From contig DASPIU010000076.1 of the NCBI GenBank assembly GCA_035629025.1, forward strand, positions 62,001 to 126,000: a stretch of DNA of 64,000 nt, read 5' to 3'. Both the position numbers and the translations under genes were made by a program. The number at the start of each line of letters is the position of its first letter. The stretch's first letter is position 1. The DNA comes from Stenotrophomonas_A sp035629025 (GTDB lineage Bacteria; Pseudomonadota; Gammaproteobacteria; Xanthomonadales; Xanthomonadaceae). The notes below the pieces were generated by a model. The model searched no databases, was not told the origin of the DNA, and saw only the letters and a program-made list of their open reading frames with translations. Below, in pieces: positions 1 to 8,310 of the stretch.

Positions 1-1245
1 TTGTACATGCTGGCCGGGCGCTGGCTGCTGCCCAAGCGCCAAGGCGAGGAAGACAGCGCCGACTACCTGCGCCTGGAGCGCTACTACACCGAACTGCTGG
101 TGGAAGACGACTCGCCCTGGGCCGGACGCAGCCTGGCCGAATTCGAGGCGGCCTTTGCCGAGCGCCTGCAGGTCGCCGACTGGTTGCGCCAAGGCATGCG
201 CCGACGCCGCAGCGATCCCAGTGGCACCTTGCTGGCCGGCGATGTGTTGCTGGTGCGCGCCTCGCCCGACGAGATCGCCTCGGTGCGCGACGAACCCGGC
301 CTGAGCCTGCACGCGGTCGCCAAGTACGGCGAGAAACCCAGCGAGGCCGCGCCGCCCGGCACCCTGGGCGAGGAACAGCTGGTCCAGGCCGTGGTCGCGC
401 CGCACTCGGAATTCGTGGGCCGCAGCGTGGCCGGCATCGACTTCCTGCGCAACCTCGGCGTCGTCGTGGTCGGCCTGTGGCGCAAGCAGGGCTGGCTGCA
501 CGGCGAATTGTCGGAAATGCGCCTGGAAGAGGGCGACCTGCTCGTGCTGTGGGGCAACCAGCACAAGTTCCAGCAGTTGTCCGCGCACCGCGGCTTCCTG
601 ATGCTGATGCCGTTCGACGCACAGCGCAGCCGGCGCCGGCGCTGGCCGGTGGCGCTGGGCATCATGCTTGCCTCCATCATCGCTGCGGCCACCGAATGGC
701 TGCAGCCGCAGATCGCCTTCCTCGCCGGTGCCGTGGCCATGGTACTCAGCCGCTGCGTAAGCGTGGAGCGCGCGTACGAGGAAATCGACGTGCGCATCTA
801 CGTGATGATCGCCGGCGTGATTCCGCTGGGCATCGCCATGGACCAGACCGGAACCGCGCAACGCCTGGCCGAACTGCTGCTGGCACATATGCAGGGGCTG
901 TCACCGCTGGCGCTGTTGCTGGTGATGTTCACCGCTGCCGCGTTGCTCACCCAGATCCTGTCCGACGCCGCCACCACCGTGCTGCTCACCCCCATCGCCC
1001 TGGCCGTGGCCGAAGGCCTGCACCTGCCGCCGGTGCCGTTCGTGATCTGCACCGCGATGGGCGCGGTCGCGTCCTTCCTCACCCCGATCGGCCATCACGG
1101 CAACCTGCTGATCCTCAACCCGGGGCAATATCGTTTTGCCGATTTCCTGCGCGTGGGCGTGCCGTTGACCGCGCTGATCGGCCTGGCCGCGGCCTGGACC
1201 GCGCGCTGGCTGTGGCTGGGCGGTCCGGCATGGCCGTGGGCCTGA
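1..1245 (+). CDS. SLC13/DASS-type permease with two RCK_C domains (5' end outside window)
   Basis: An inner-membrane transporter of the divalent anion:sodium symporter superfamily, shown here only as its last 414 residues. The visible part starts with two TrkA-C (RCK_C) type regulatory domains, at about residues 30-105 and 124-192. A C-terminal block of hydrophobic helices follows from about 215 to 405. The family hairpin motifs are present as LSDAATTVLLTPIA and FLTPIGHHGN, although the usual Asn of the first is Asp here. Family members are near 600 residues with membrane helices on both sides of the RCK_C pair, so the first membrane half must lie to the left of base 1; the TTG at base 1 is unlikely to be the true start. 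The substrate cannot be read from the sequence; sulfate, dicarboxylates or other anions are possible. Confidence 0.85.
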   Translation: MYMLAGRWLLPKRQGEEDSADYLRLERYYTELLVEDDSPWAGRSLAEFEAAFAERLQVADWLRQGMRRRRSDPSGTLLAGDVLLVRASPDEIASVRDEPGLSLHAVAKYGEKPSEAAPPGTLGEEQLVQAVVAPHSEFVGRSVAGIDFLRNLGVVVVGLWRKQGWLHGELSEMRLEEGDLLVLWGNQHKFQQLSAHRGFLMLMPFDAQRSRRRRWPVALGIMLASIIAAATEWLQPQIAFLAGAVAMVLSRCVSVERAYEEIDVRIYVMIAGVIPLGIAMDQTGTAQRLAELLLAHMQGLSPLALLLVMFTAAALLTQILSDAATTVLLTPIALAVAEGLHLPPVPFVICTAMGAVASFLTPIGHHGNLLILNPGQYRFADFLRVGVPLTALIGLAAAWTARWLWLGGPAWPWA

Positions 1246-1495
1246 TCCGGCCCCTATTCAGCGTTGGGCATCGGTTGGGCCAGACCGGCGTAGTCTGCGC
1301 CGCGACGGTGGCCGGGAGGGGTCACCTGAACCGGCGGGCCAGGTCCGCCCGCAGCGATGACCTAACATGGGCGGCGACACCGTCGCGGCCGAGGAGTGCT
1401 TGTGTTCGTAGTGGTTGGGAAAGCGATGCCGCGCGGCCTGCGCGCGCGCGGTGCCGGCATCGCCAGCGCTGCCCGGTTGCCGATGGTGGCCGTGA

Positions 1496-3415
1496 ATGGT
1501 TGACGTGAGCACCGCCGTGGCCCCGCCGGACCTGCGCGACGCCGGCGTTTCCGTGCTGCCGGCCGAAGCGCCGCTGCCCATGCCCGAGCAGTCCCTGCGC
1601 CAGGGCCGGCTGCAGGTGCCGCTGCAGCGCACCGCGCCGCGCGGCATCGGCCTGCGCCGCCTGTACCTGATCGGCGGCACCGCGGCCATGACCCTGGCCG
1701 CGACCTGGATGATGCTGATGGTGATGTGGGATGGCGGCATCAGCGTGCTCGAAGGCTGCCTGCTGGTGCTGTTCGTGCTGCTGTTCGCCTGGATCGCGAT
1801 GTCCTTCGCCAGCGCGGTTGCCGGCTTCATCAGCGTGGTATTCGGCCGCGGCCGCAAGCTGGGCATCGACCCGGACGCGCCGCTGCCCACCCTGCACAGC
1901 CGTACCGCGCTGCTGATGCCCACCTACAACGAGGACCCGCGCCGCCTGCTCGCCGGCCTGCAGGCGATCTACGAGTCGGTGGCCGCCACTGGCCAGCTGG
2001 ATCGCTTCGACTTCTTCATCCTCAGCGACACCACGCGGCCGGCCATCGGCCAGGCCGAGGAGCGCGAATACGCCGCGCTGTGCGCGCGCACCGGCGGCCG
2101 CGGCCGCATCTACTACCGGCGCCGCGCCGACAACACCGGGCGCAAGGCCGGCAACATCGCCGACTGGGTGCAGCGCTTCGGCGGCGACTACCCGCAGATG
2201 CTGATCCTCGACGCCGACAGCCTGATGGGCGGCGACACCATCGTGCGCCTGGTCGCGGGCATGGAGGCCAATCCCGACGTCGGCCTGATCCAGAGCCTGC
2301 CGGCGGTGGTCAACGGCCACACCCTGTTCGCGCGCATGCAGCAGTTCGGCGGCCGCGTGTACGGGCCGATCATCGCCTACGGCGTGGCGTGGTGGCATGG
2401 CGCCGAAAGCAATTACTGGGGCCACAATGCGGTGATCCGCACCCGCGCCTTCGCCGCTCACGCCGGTCTGCCGGCGCTGCCCGGGCGCAAGCCGTTCGGC
2501 GGGCATGTGCTGAGCCACGACTTCGTCGAGGCCGCGCTGATGCGCCGCGCCGGCTGGGCCACGCACATGGTGCCGTACCTGCAGGGCAGCTACGAGGAAG
2601 GCCCGCCGACCCTGACCGACCTGCTCATCCGCGACCGCCGCTGGTGCCAGGGCAACCTGCAGCACGCCAAGGTGGTCGGCGCGCGCGGCCTGCACTGGAT
2701 CAGCCGCATGCACATGATGATCGGCATCGGCCATTACTTCACCGCGCCGATGTGGGCGATGCTGATGCTGATCGGCATCGCCATCCCGTTGTTTGAAGGC
2801 GGCATCAACCTGGCCGCGGAGATTCCGTTCTCGCCGGCCCGCTACTGGCATGCACGCAGCGACAGCGGCGCGCTGTGGGTATTTGCCGGCACCATGGGCG
2901 TGCTGCTGGCGCCGAAGTTCCTCGGGTATCTGGCGCTGCTGCTCAACCGCAACGAACGCCGTGGCTGCGGCGGCGCATTGCGCGCGCTGCTCAGCATCCT
3001 GCTGGAAACCGTGCTGGCCGCGCTGATGGCGCCGGTGGTGATGTACCTGCAGTCGCGCGGCGTGGCCGAAGTGCTGGCCGGCAAGGATTCGGGCTGGGAC
3101 GCGCAGCAGCGCGACGACGGCAAGATTTCCTGGGGCGCGCTGATCAAGGGCTACGGCGGGCTGAGCCTGTTCGGCCTGCTCGCCGGCACCATGGCCTACC
3201 TGGTCTCGCCGGCACTGGCCGCATGGATGGCGCCGGTGGTGATCGGCATGGCCCTGGCGATCCCGGTGGTGGCGCTGACCTCGTTGCGCAGCGCCGGCGA
3301 ATGGCTGCAGCGCTGGGGGATCTTCTCCATTCCCGAAGAACGCGGCCCACCGCCGGTGATGGTGCGCGCGGCCGAACTGCGCCGCGCCGCGGCCCGCGCC
3401 GCGGAGCACGACTGA
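1496..3415 (+). CDS. opgH: Osmoregulated periplasmic glucan glucosyltransferase OpgH/MdoH
   Basis: An inner-membrane GT2-family glucosyltransferase of 639 residues that polymerises UDP-glucose into the beta-glucan backbone of osmoregulated periplasmic glucans. Two membrane helices lie at about residues 55-78 and 86-115. The cytoplasmic catalytic domain follows, with MPTYNEDPRR, the metal-binding LILDADS and the acceptor-site RDRRWCQGN, then several C-terminal helices. The ATG is followed by a proline-rich cytoplasmic tail typical of the xanthomonad protein. A 250-bp gap precedes it, with a weak -10-like TAACAT at 1363-1368. The usual partner opgG (periplasmic modification) is not in the window. 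The assignment rests on near full-length resemblance to the Xanthomonas protein. Confidence 0.96.
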   Translation: MVDVSTAVAPPDLRDAGVSVLPAEAPLPMPEQSLRQGRLQVPLQRTAPRGIGLRRLYLIGGTAAMTLAATWMMLMVMWDGGISVLEGCLLVLFVLLFAWIAMSFASAVAGFISVVFGRGRKLGIDPDAPLPTLHSRTALLMPTYNEDPRRLLAGLQAIYESVAATGQLDRFDFFILSDTTRPAIGQAEEREYAALCARTGGRGRIYYRRRADNTGRKAGNIADWVQRFGGDYPQMLILDADSLMGGDTIVRLVAGMEANPDVGLIQSLPAVVNGHTLFARMQQFGGRVYGPIIAYGVAWWHGAESNYWGHNAVIRTRAFAAHAGLPALPGRKPFGGHVLSHDFVEAALMRRAGWATHMVPYLQGSYEEGPPTLTDLLIRDRRWCQGNLQHAKVVGARGLHWISRMHMMIGIGHYFTAPMWAMLMLIGIAIPLFEGGINLAAEIPFSPARYWHARSDSGALWVFAGTMGVLLAPKFLGYLALLLNRNERRGCGGALRALLSILLETVLAALMAPVVMYLQSRGVAEVLAGKDSGWDAQQRDDGKISWGALIKGYGGLSLFGLLAGTMAYLVSPALAAWMAPVVIGMALAIPVVALTSLRSAGEWLQRWGIFSIPEERGPPPVMVRAAELRRAAARAAEHD

Positions 3416-3451
3416 GCCACGCGTCGGGCGACCCGGCCCCTGGCGCGCAGG

Positions 3452-3457
3452 CATAAT
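3452..3457 (+). promoter_or_regulatory. -10-like CATAAT upstream of the carboxylesterase
   Basis: CATAAT lies 27 bases before the ATG at 3485. Transcription starting 6-7 bases downstream would give a leader of about 20 bases holding the CGGGAG ribosome binding site. I see no clear -35 box. Confidence 0.4.
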
Positions 3458-3484
3458 GCGGCCTTGCCATCGGGAGTCGCACGC

Positions 3485-4159
3485 ATGTCGCCAGCGCTGG
3501 ACGGACTGGAGATCGAAACCGCCGAGTCGCCGCGCTGGAGCGTGCTCTGGCTGCACGGCCTGGGCGCCGACGGCCACGACTTCGCGCCGATCGTGCCGGA
3601 ACTGGTGCAGCCGCACTGGCCGGCGTTGCGCTTCATCTTCCCGCATGCGCCGGTGCGCCCGATCACCATCAACAACGGCGTGCGCATGCGCGGCTGGTAC
3701 GACATCGCCAGCTTCGACTTCGCCCAGCGCGCCGACCGCGACGGCGTGCTGGAATCGGTCGCCCAGGTCGAAACCCTGATCGAACGCGAAGCCACGCGCG
3801 GCGTGCCGCCCGAGCGCCTGCTGCTGGCTGGCTTCTCGCAGGGCGGGGCAGTGGCGTTGGCCGCCGGCCTGCGCCGGCAGGTGCCGTTGGCCGGCTTGAT
3901 CGGCCTGTCCACCTATCTGCCCGACCTGGCACATGCGGCCGAGCACCTTGTCGCCGGCGCGCAGCGCCAACCGGTGTTCATGGCTCACGGCGGCGGTGAC
4001 CCGGTGATTCCGCTGGTGCATGCGCAGCAGAGCGCGGCCGGCCTGCAGCAACTGGGTTTTGCCGTGGACTGGCACCAGTACCCGATGGCGCACCAGGTCT
4101 GCGCGGAGGAAATCGCCGACCTGGCCGCGTGGATGGACCAGCGTTTCGCCAGCGCCTGA
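3485..4159 (+). CDS. Serine carboxylesterase/lysophospholipase (Abhydrolase_2 family)
   Basis: A cytoplasmic alpha/beta-hydrolase of 224 residues in the PF02230 family, which hydrolyses short-chain esters, lysophospholipids or acyl-thioesters. The catalytic triad is visible: Ser118 in GFSQGG, Asp172 in GGGDPVIP and His203 in PMAHQV. The ATG at 3485 is chosen over an in-frame TTG at 3464 because CGGGAG sits 9 bases before it. There is no signal peptide. It lies between opgH and algR on the same strand; no functional link to either is evident. The physiological substrate is unknown. Confidence 0.9.
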   Translation: MSPALDGLEIETAESPRWSVLWLHGLGADGHDFAPIVPELVQPHWPALRFIFPHAPVRPITINNGVRMRGWYDIASFDFAQRADRDGVLESVAQVETLIEREATRGVPPERLLLAGFSQGGAVALAAGLRRQVPLAGLIGLSTYLPDLAHAAEHLVAGAQRQPVFMAHGGGDPVIPLVHAQQSAAGLQQLGFAVDWHQYPMAHQVCAEEIADLAAWMDQRFASA

Positions 4160-4391
4160 GCGGTCGTGGGCGATCCGCCCATCGCCTGGCCTGCCGCGCC
4201 GGACCGGGCGCCCGGATGACGGCCGGGCAGAGCGGCAGCTACTATGCGTGCGAGATTGTCCTGCCGCTGAAGTGATCTGCTTCGACGGCCGGCATGCGCC
4301 GCGGCCCGCCCGCGGCCGGGGAACATCCAGGGGAAGCACCGAGGGGAAGCATGCAGATGCGCGCGCCGTCGGCGGCCGTGGGGCCGTCGCC

Positions 4392-5129
4392 GTGAAAGTC
4401 CTGATTGCCGACGACGAACCGCTGGCGCGCGAACGCCTGCGGGCGCTGTTGTCCGCCGATGCGCGGGTCGAGTTGGTCGGCGAGGCCGAGAACGGCGAGC
4501 AGGCCCTGCAACTGGCCGCCACGCGTCACCCCGACGTGGTCCTGCTGGATATCGCCATGCCTGGCGTCGATGGCCTGGAAGCGGCTCGCCACCTGCGCGA
4601 TTTCGCCCCGCGCCCGGCGGTGGTGTTCTGCACCGCTTATGACGAGCACGCGCTGTCGGCCTTTGATGCCGCGGCGATCGACTACCTGATGAAGCCGGTG
4701 CGCCCCGAACGCCTGGCCGCCGCGCTGGAGCGCGCCGCCACCTTCATTGCCGGCCGCGCGCCCGCGCCGAGCGCCGAACCGGCGCGCCGCCGTACCCATC
4801 TGTGCGCACGGCTGCGCGGCAGCCTGCGGCTGATTCCGGTTGGCGAGATCCATTATCTGCAGGCCGAGGAGAAGTACGTCATCGTCCATCATGCGCGCGG
4901 CGAAGATCTCATCGAGGAATCGCTGAAGTCGCTGGAAGAGGAGTTCGCCGACCGCCTGGTGCGCATCCACCGCAACTGCCTGGTCGCGCGCGCGCAGTTG
5001 GCCGAACTGCGCCGTGCCGGCGACGGGCAGATGCACGCGGTGTTGCGCGATGTCGCCCAGCCGCTGGAAGTGAGCCGGCGCTGCGTGGCCAACCTGCGCG
5101 GCGAGCTGCGCGGCGACGTCCGCGGCTGA
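4392..5129 (+). CDS. algR: LytTR-family response regulator AlgR
   Basis: A 245-residue response regulator with an N-terminal receiver (acidic pair Asp7/Asp8, phospho-acceptor Asp53 in VVLLDIAMPG, Lys in LMKPV) and a C-terminal LytTR DNA-binding domain from about residue 135. In Pseudomonas AlgR controls alginate and type IV pilus genes; in this family the kinase partner is usually a membrane protein of the AlgZ/FimS type. The start is the GTG at 4392, which places the receiver at the N terminus as in homologues; the reading frame is open further upstream but carries no family sequence. The 232 bases between the esterase and algR cannot hold a kinase gene, so AlgZ is not adjacent here. hemC follows 66 bases downstream, as in other gammaproteobacteria. 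Confidence 0.9.
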   Translation: MKVLIADDEPLARERLRALLSADARVELVGEAENGEQALQLAATRHPDVVLLDIAMPGVDGLEAARHLRDFAPRPAVVFCTAYDEHALSAFDAAAIDYLMKPVRPERLAAALERAATFIAGRAPAPSAEPARRRTHLCARLRGSLRLIPVGEIHYLQAEEKYVIVHHARGEDLIEESLKSLEEEFADRLVRIHRNCLVARAQLAELRRAGDGQMHAVLRDVAQPLEVSRRCVANLRGELRGDVRG

Positions 5130-5183
5130 AGCGCGCCGCGACAGGACTGATCCGGCGCAAAGCCGCCAACGCCACGGACGGGC

Positions 5184-5195
5184 GATAATCGGCGC
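5184..5195 (+). promoter_or_regulatory. Leaderless-type -10 element of hemC
   Basis: GATAAT at 5184-5189 is followed by the six bases CGGCGC and then the hemC ATG at 5196. This spacing puts the expected transcription start on the A of the ATG, and no Shine-Dalgarno sequence is present. The same ATAATCGGCGC-ATG string precedes the gene at 7261. Confidence 0.55.
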
Positions 5196-6119
5196 ATGAA
5201 GACCCTGCGCATCGCCACCCGCAAGAGCCCGCTCGCCCTGTGGCAGAGCGAACACGTCGCCGCCCGCCTGCATGCCCTGCATCCGCAGCTGGAGGTGCTG
5301 CTGGTGCCGCTGAGCACGCGCGGCGACGAAGTCCTCGACCGTTCGCTGGCGGCGATCGGTGGCAAGGGCCTGTTCCTGAAGGAACTGGAGCTGGCCATGC
5401 TGCGCGGTGAAGCCGATTGCGCCGTGCACTCGCTCAAGGACGTGCCGATGGACCTGGACGCACCGTTCGAGCTGCCCGCCATTCTCGAACGTGCCGACCC
5501 TGCCGACGCGCTGGTCTCCACTCACGCCTCGCTGCAGGCGCTGCCCGAAGGCGCGCGTGTCGGCACTTCCTCGCTGCGCCGCCAGGCACAGCTGCGCGCA
5601 CTGCGCCCGGACCTGCGGCTGCTGGACCTGCGCGGCAACGTCAACACCCGCCTGGCCAGGCTCGACCAGGGCGAATACGACGCCATTGTCCTGGCCTGCG
5701 CTGGTTTGCAGCGCCTCGGCCTGGGCGCGCGCATCACCCAGCGGCTGGAGGCACCACAGTGGTTGCCGGCGCCCGCGCAGGGCGCCATCGCGGTCGAATG
5801 CCGCGGCGACGACCCGCAGGTGATGGCGGTGCTGGCGGGCCTGGACCATACCCCCACGCGCGAATGCGTGGAGGCCGAGCGCGCGATGAACCGCGCCCTG
5901 CATGGCAGCTGCCATGTGCCCGTGGCCGCATTCGCGCGCCACCATGAGGGGCAGCTGCAGCTGCAGGCCCTGGTCGGCGATGCCGGCGATGGGCGCCTGG
6001 TGCGCGCGCAGGGCGCGGGTGCAGCTGCAGCGCGCGAGGCCCTGGGCCGGGACGTCGCGCGCGAGCTGCTGGAGGCGGGTGGGGATGTGCTGCTGGGGCC
6101 GTACGCGCGGGAGCAATAG
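5196..6119 (+). CDS. hemC: Hydroxymethylbilane synthase (porphobilinogen deaminase)
   Basis: A cytosolic enzyme of 307 residues that joins four porphobilinogen molecules into hydroxymethylbilane in the tetrapyrrole (heme) pathway. The N terminus MKTLRIATRKSPLALWQ is the family signature. Cys239 in GSCHVPV is the residue expected to carry the dipyrromethane cofactor (Cys242 in E. coli). Length matches the family. It follows algR, as in Pseudomonas, but hemD does not follow: the next gene is convergent, leaving only a 32-bp gap. Its own -10 element abuts the start codon. Confidence 0.97.
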   Translation: MKTLRIATRKSPLALWQSEHVAARLHALHPQLEVLLVPLSTRGDEVLDRSLAAIGGKGLFLKELELAMLRGEADCAVHSLKDVPMDLDAPFELPAILERADPADALVSTHASLQALPEGARVGTSSLRRQAQLRALRPDLRLLDLRGNVNTRLARLDQGEYDAIVLACAGLQRLGLGARITQRLEAPQWLPAPAQGAIAVECRGDDPQVMAVLAGLDHTPTRECVEAERAMNRALHGSCHVPVAAFARHHEGQLQLQALVGDAGDGRLVRAQGAGAAAAREALGRDVARELLEAGGDVLLGPYAREQ

Positions 6120-6151
6120 TCCCGCGCCGGCGCGGCCGCGTGCGCCGCGGC

Positions 6152-6952
6152 CTACTTGAAGGTGTAGACCAGGTTCACCGTGGTCAGCGTGTCGGTTTTC
6201 TTGTTGCCGTCGCTGACATCGCTGTTGTGGCGTAGCTGCCAGGCGGCCTTCAGCGCGAAGCGCTGGTTCATCGCCACCTGCACGCCGAAGTCGTTCTGGG
6301 CGAAGGTGTTGTAGCCGCCCGATTCGACCAGCAGCGTGTTCACCATGTCGGTGTTGTCGGTGATCGTGTACTTGAGGTCGAACAGGCCGCGCCCGATCAA
6401 CCCGGTTTCGGTGCGGTCCTCGACCGAGTCGTGGGCGCGGCGCACGCCGGGGCCGATCTGCGCGTCCAGGTAGAAACGCTCCCAGTCCAGCAGCCGCGTG
6501 CCGTAGCCGATGCCGAAGGTGGCCAGGCGGTCGTAGGTGGCGAACTCGTCCGACTCGTAGCGGCCCGTGGCGGTCAGCTGGCGGTGTTCGCCCAGCTGCA
6601 GCGCGCTGCCGGCCGCGGCGGTGTAGCGCTCGGCGGTGGTCTGGCGCTCGCGCGTGGTGGTGCCGTCGTCATTGTTGGTGATGGTGTACTCGGCGCTGGA
6701 GCGCATGCCGAACAGGTCCAGCGAGTGGATCCAGTCGCCGTCGGTGTAGCGCCCGCGCAGGCGGCCGTTGAAGCTTTCCGTCGAACTGTTGCCGTGCGCC
6801 GAGGCGAAGCCCAGTTCACCGCTGGAACCGCTCCAGGGCGAGGGGATGACCGCGGCGGCCGGATCGGTGGGACCGTTGGAAACGGCTTGCGCGGCGGCCG
6901 CGCTGGAGCAGGAAAGCAGGACGGCGGCGGTCAGCAGGGCACAGCGGGGCAT
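6152..6952 (-). CDS. DUF481 outer-membrane beta-barrel protein (YdiY-like)
   Basis: An exported protein of 266 residues in the DUF481/COG3137 family (salt-induced outer membrane protein type). The ATG at 6952 begins a clear signal peptide ending near AAAAQA; an in-frame start 18 codons upstream would add a charged stretch before it and is rejected. The rest alternates polar and hydrophobic residues as in a beta barrel, with repeated Tyr/Trp-rich strands and a final LVYTF strand. It ends 32 bp from the convergent hemC. Function in the family is not established; some members respond to salt. A TATCAT at 7005-7010 (minus strand) could be its -10 box. Confidence 0.8.
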   Translation of the reverse strand: MPRCALLTAAVLLSCSSAAAAQAVSNGPTDPAAAVIPSPWSGSSGELGFASAHGNSSTESFNGRLRGRYTDGDWIHSLDLFGMRSSAEYTITNNDDGTTTRERQTTAERYTAAAGSALQLGEHRQLTATGRYESDEFATYDRLATFGIGYGTRLLDWERFYLDAQIGPGVRRAHDSVEDRTETGLIGRGLFDLKYTITDNTDMVNTLLVESGGYNTFAQNDFGVQVAMNQRFALKAAWQLRHNSDVSDGNKKTDTLTTVNLVYTFK

Positions 6953-7260
6953 GGTCGACTCTCGAATCCGGCGGCCAGGAGGCACAAGGTATGGGAACGC
7001 TTTCATGATAGCGGACCCTCCATACGCCGGGTCGCATTCAGCGCATGCGCTTCATGCCCCGTTCTGCACGCGGTCGTCACTCCGGCGATGCAGCGGCCCG
7101 TGGCACAGCACTCGCGGCGCTTCCCCGCATCGGCGGCGGCGGCCTGCCAGGCCGGTCGATGCGATGCGGCATTGCCTGACGCCGCCGCGGCGTGTGGACC
7201 TGCATCACGATCAGCGACCGGCCCGTCCGCTGCGGCCCGCGAGTCGGACATAATCGGCGC
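6953..7260. other. 308-bp divergent intergenic region
   Basis: This gap separates the DUF481 gene (leftward) from the WYL regulator (rightward) and must hold both promoters. I see a TATCAT on the minus strand at 7005-7010 and the leaderless-type CATAAT at 7249-7254 on the plus strand. No supported small gene, tRNA or clear repeat is visible; short open frames here look random. Confidence 0.5.
7249..7260 (+). promoter_or_regulatory. Leaderless-type -10 element of the WYL regulator
   Basis: CATAAT at 7249-7254, then CGGCGC, then the ATG at 7261. The 11 bases before the ATG (ATAATCGGCGC) are identical to those before hemC. No ribosome binding site is visible. Confidence 0.5.
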
Positions 7261-8229
7261 ATGGACCGCTACGAACGCATCAATGCCCTGCACCGCCTGC
7301 TCAAGGCGGCCCGCTATCCAGTGACGGTGGCGCGGCTGCAGGATGAGCTGGGCTGTTCCCGCGCCACCGTCTACCGCGACCTGGCCTTTCTGCGCGATGC
7401 GCTGATGGCGCCGGTGGAGGGCGATGGCGAGGCGGGCTTCCGCTACCTGGCCGGCGAGAGCGACCGCTTTGAACTGCCCGGGCTGTGGCTCAGTTCCGAG
7501 GAACTGCACGCCTTGCTGGCCTCGCAGCAGCTGCTGTCGCGCACCGGCGGCGGCGTGCTGGCCTCGGTGCTGGCGCCGCTGCAGCAGCGCATCGAAAGCC
7601 TGCTGGCGGCGCAGGCGGGGGTGTCGCAGTGGCCGGTGGACCGCGTCCGCGTCATCCCGCATCGCGGCCGCAAGCTGGACGAGGCAAGCTTCCGCGCGGT
7701 GGCGTCGGCCGTGCTCGAGCGCAAGCAGCTCAGCTTCGAGTACCGCGCGCGCTCCACCGACGAATCAACCAAGCGCACGGTGTCGCCGCAACGCATCACC
7801 CATTACCGCGACAATTGGTACCTGGACGCCTGGGACCACGGCCGCGAAGGCGTGCGCAGCTTCGCGGTGGACCGCATCAACCACGCGCGTCCGCTGGACC
7901 AGCCCGCGCGTGACGTGCCCGACAGCGAGCTCGATGACCAGCTCGCTGCCTCCTATGGGATCTTCTCTGGCGCGCCGAAGGGCTGGGCGACCATCCTGTT
8001 CAGCGCCAAGGCCGCGCGCTGGGTGGCCGACGAACATTGGCATTCCAAGCAGCAGGGGCGGTTCCTGCCTGACGGCCGCTACGAGTTGAAGCTGCCTTAC
8101 AGCGTGTCGCGCGAGCTGCTGATGGACGTGCTGCATTACGGCTCGGATGCGGAAATCATCGAGCCCAAGTCGCTGCGCGAGCAGGCCAAGGCGTTGCTGT
8201 CGCTGGCGTTGAGCAACTATGACGATTAG
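7261..8229 (+). CDS. HTH-WYL-WCX transcriptional regulator
   Basis: A predicted ligand-sensing transcription factor of 322 residues. An N-terminal HTH_11-type winged helix (about 1-60, with DELGCSRATVYRDLAFLRD) is followed by a WYL domain (about 140-215, with HYRDNWYLDAWD) and a C-terminal WCX extension (about 240-315). WYL regulators are thought to bind nucleic acids or nucleotides and often control DNA-damage, metabolic or defence genes. The ATG at 7261 matches the usual start of the HTH. It stands alone, divergent from the DUF481 gene, and is followed by a repeat and the convergent lipocalin gene. The target genes are unknown. Confidence 0.9.
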   Translation: MDRYERINALHRLLKAARYPVTVARLQDELGCSRATVYRDLAFLRDALMAPVEGDGEAGFRYLAGESDRFELPGLWLSSEELHALLASQQLLSRTGGGVLASVLAPLQQRIESLLAAQAGVSQWPVDRVRVIPHRGRKLDEASFRAVASAVLERKQLSFEYRARSTDESTKRTVSPQRITHYRDNWYLDAWDHGREGVRSFAVDRINHARPLDQPARDVPDSELDDQLAASYGIFSGAPKGWATILFSAKAARWVADEHWHSKQQGRFLPDGRYELKLPYSVSRELLMDVLHYGSDAEIIEPKSLREQAKALLSLALSNYDD

Positions 8230-8265
8230 CGGCCGCAGCGTGCAGGAGCGGCCGTAGGAACGGCT

Positions 8266-8288
8266 TGTAGGAGCGGCTTCAGCCGCGA
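8266..8288. repeat. REP-like element (GTAGGAGCGGCTT family)
   Basis: The string TGTAGGAGCGGCTTCAGCCG continues to CGA and contains the hairpin GCGGCT-TC-AGCCGC. A degenerate copy lies just upstream (from about 8250). The same core recurs at 11519-11631, 33818-33892 and 45095-45178, always between genes. Confidence 0.75.
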
Positions 8289-8310
8289 ACCACCGCCCAG
8301 GCTCACAGCC

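Noticed and set aside
4020..4391. N-terminal extension of algR by 124 codons
   Set aside because: The added sequence overlaps the end of the carboxylesterase gene in another frame and resembles no receiver or linker; the receiver begins at the GTG 4392.
1322..4522. A very long minus-strand open frame (over 1000 codons) opposite opgH and the carboxylesterase
   Set aside because: It is opposite two certain genes, rich in Arg, His, Gln and Ala as expected for an antisense frame in GC-rich DNA, has no domain pattern and no ribosome binding site. Similar frames at 9376-11463, 13123-15405, 36922-39873 and 49734-52445 were rejected for the same reason.
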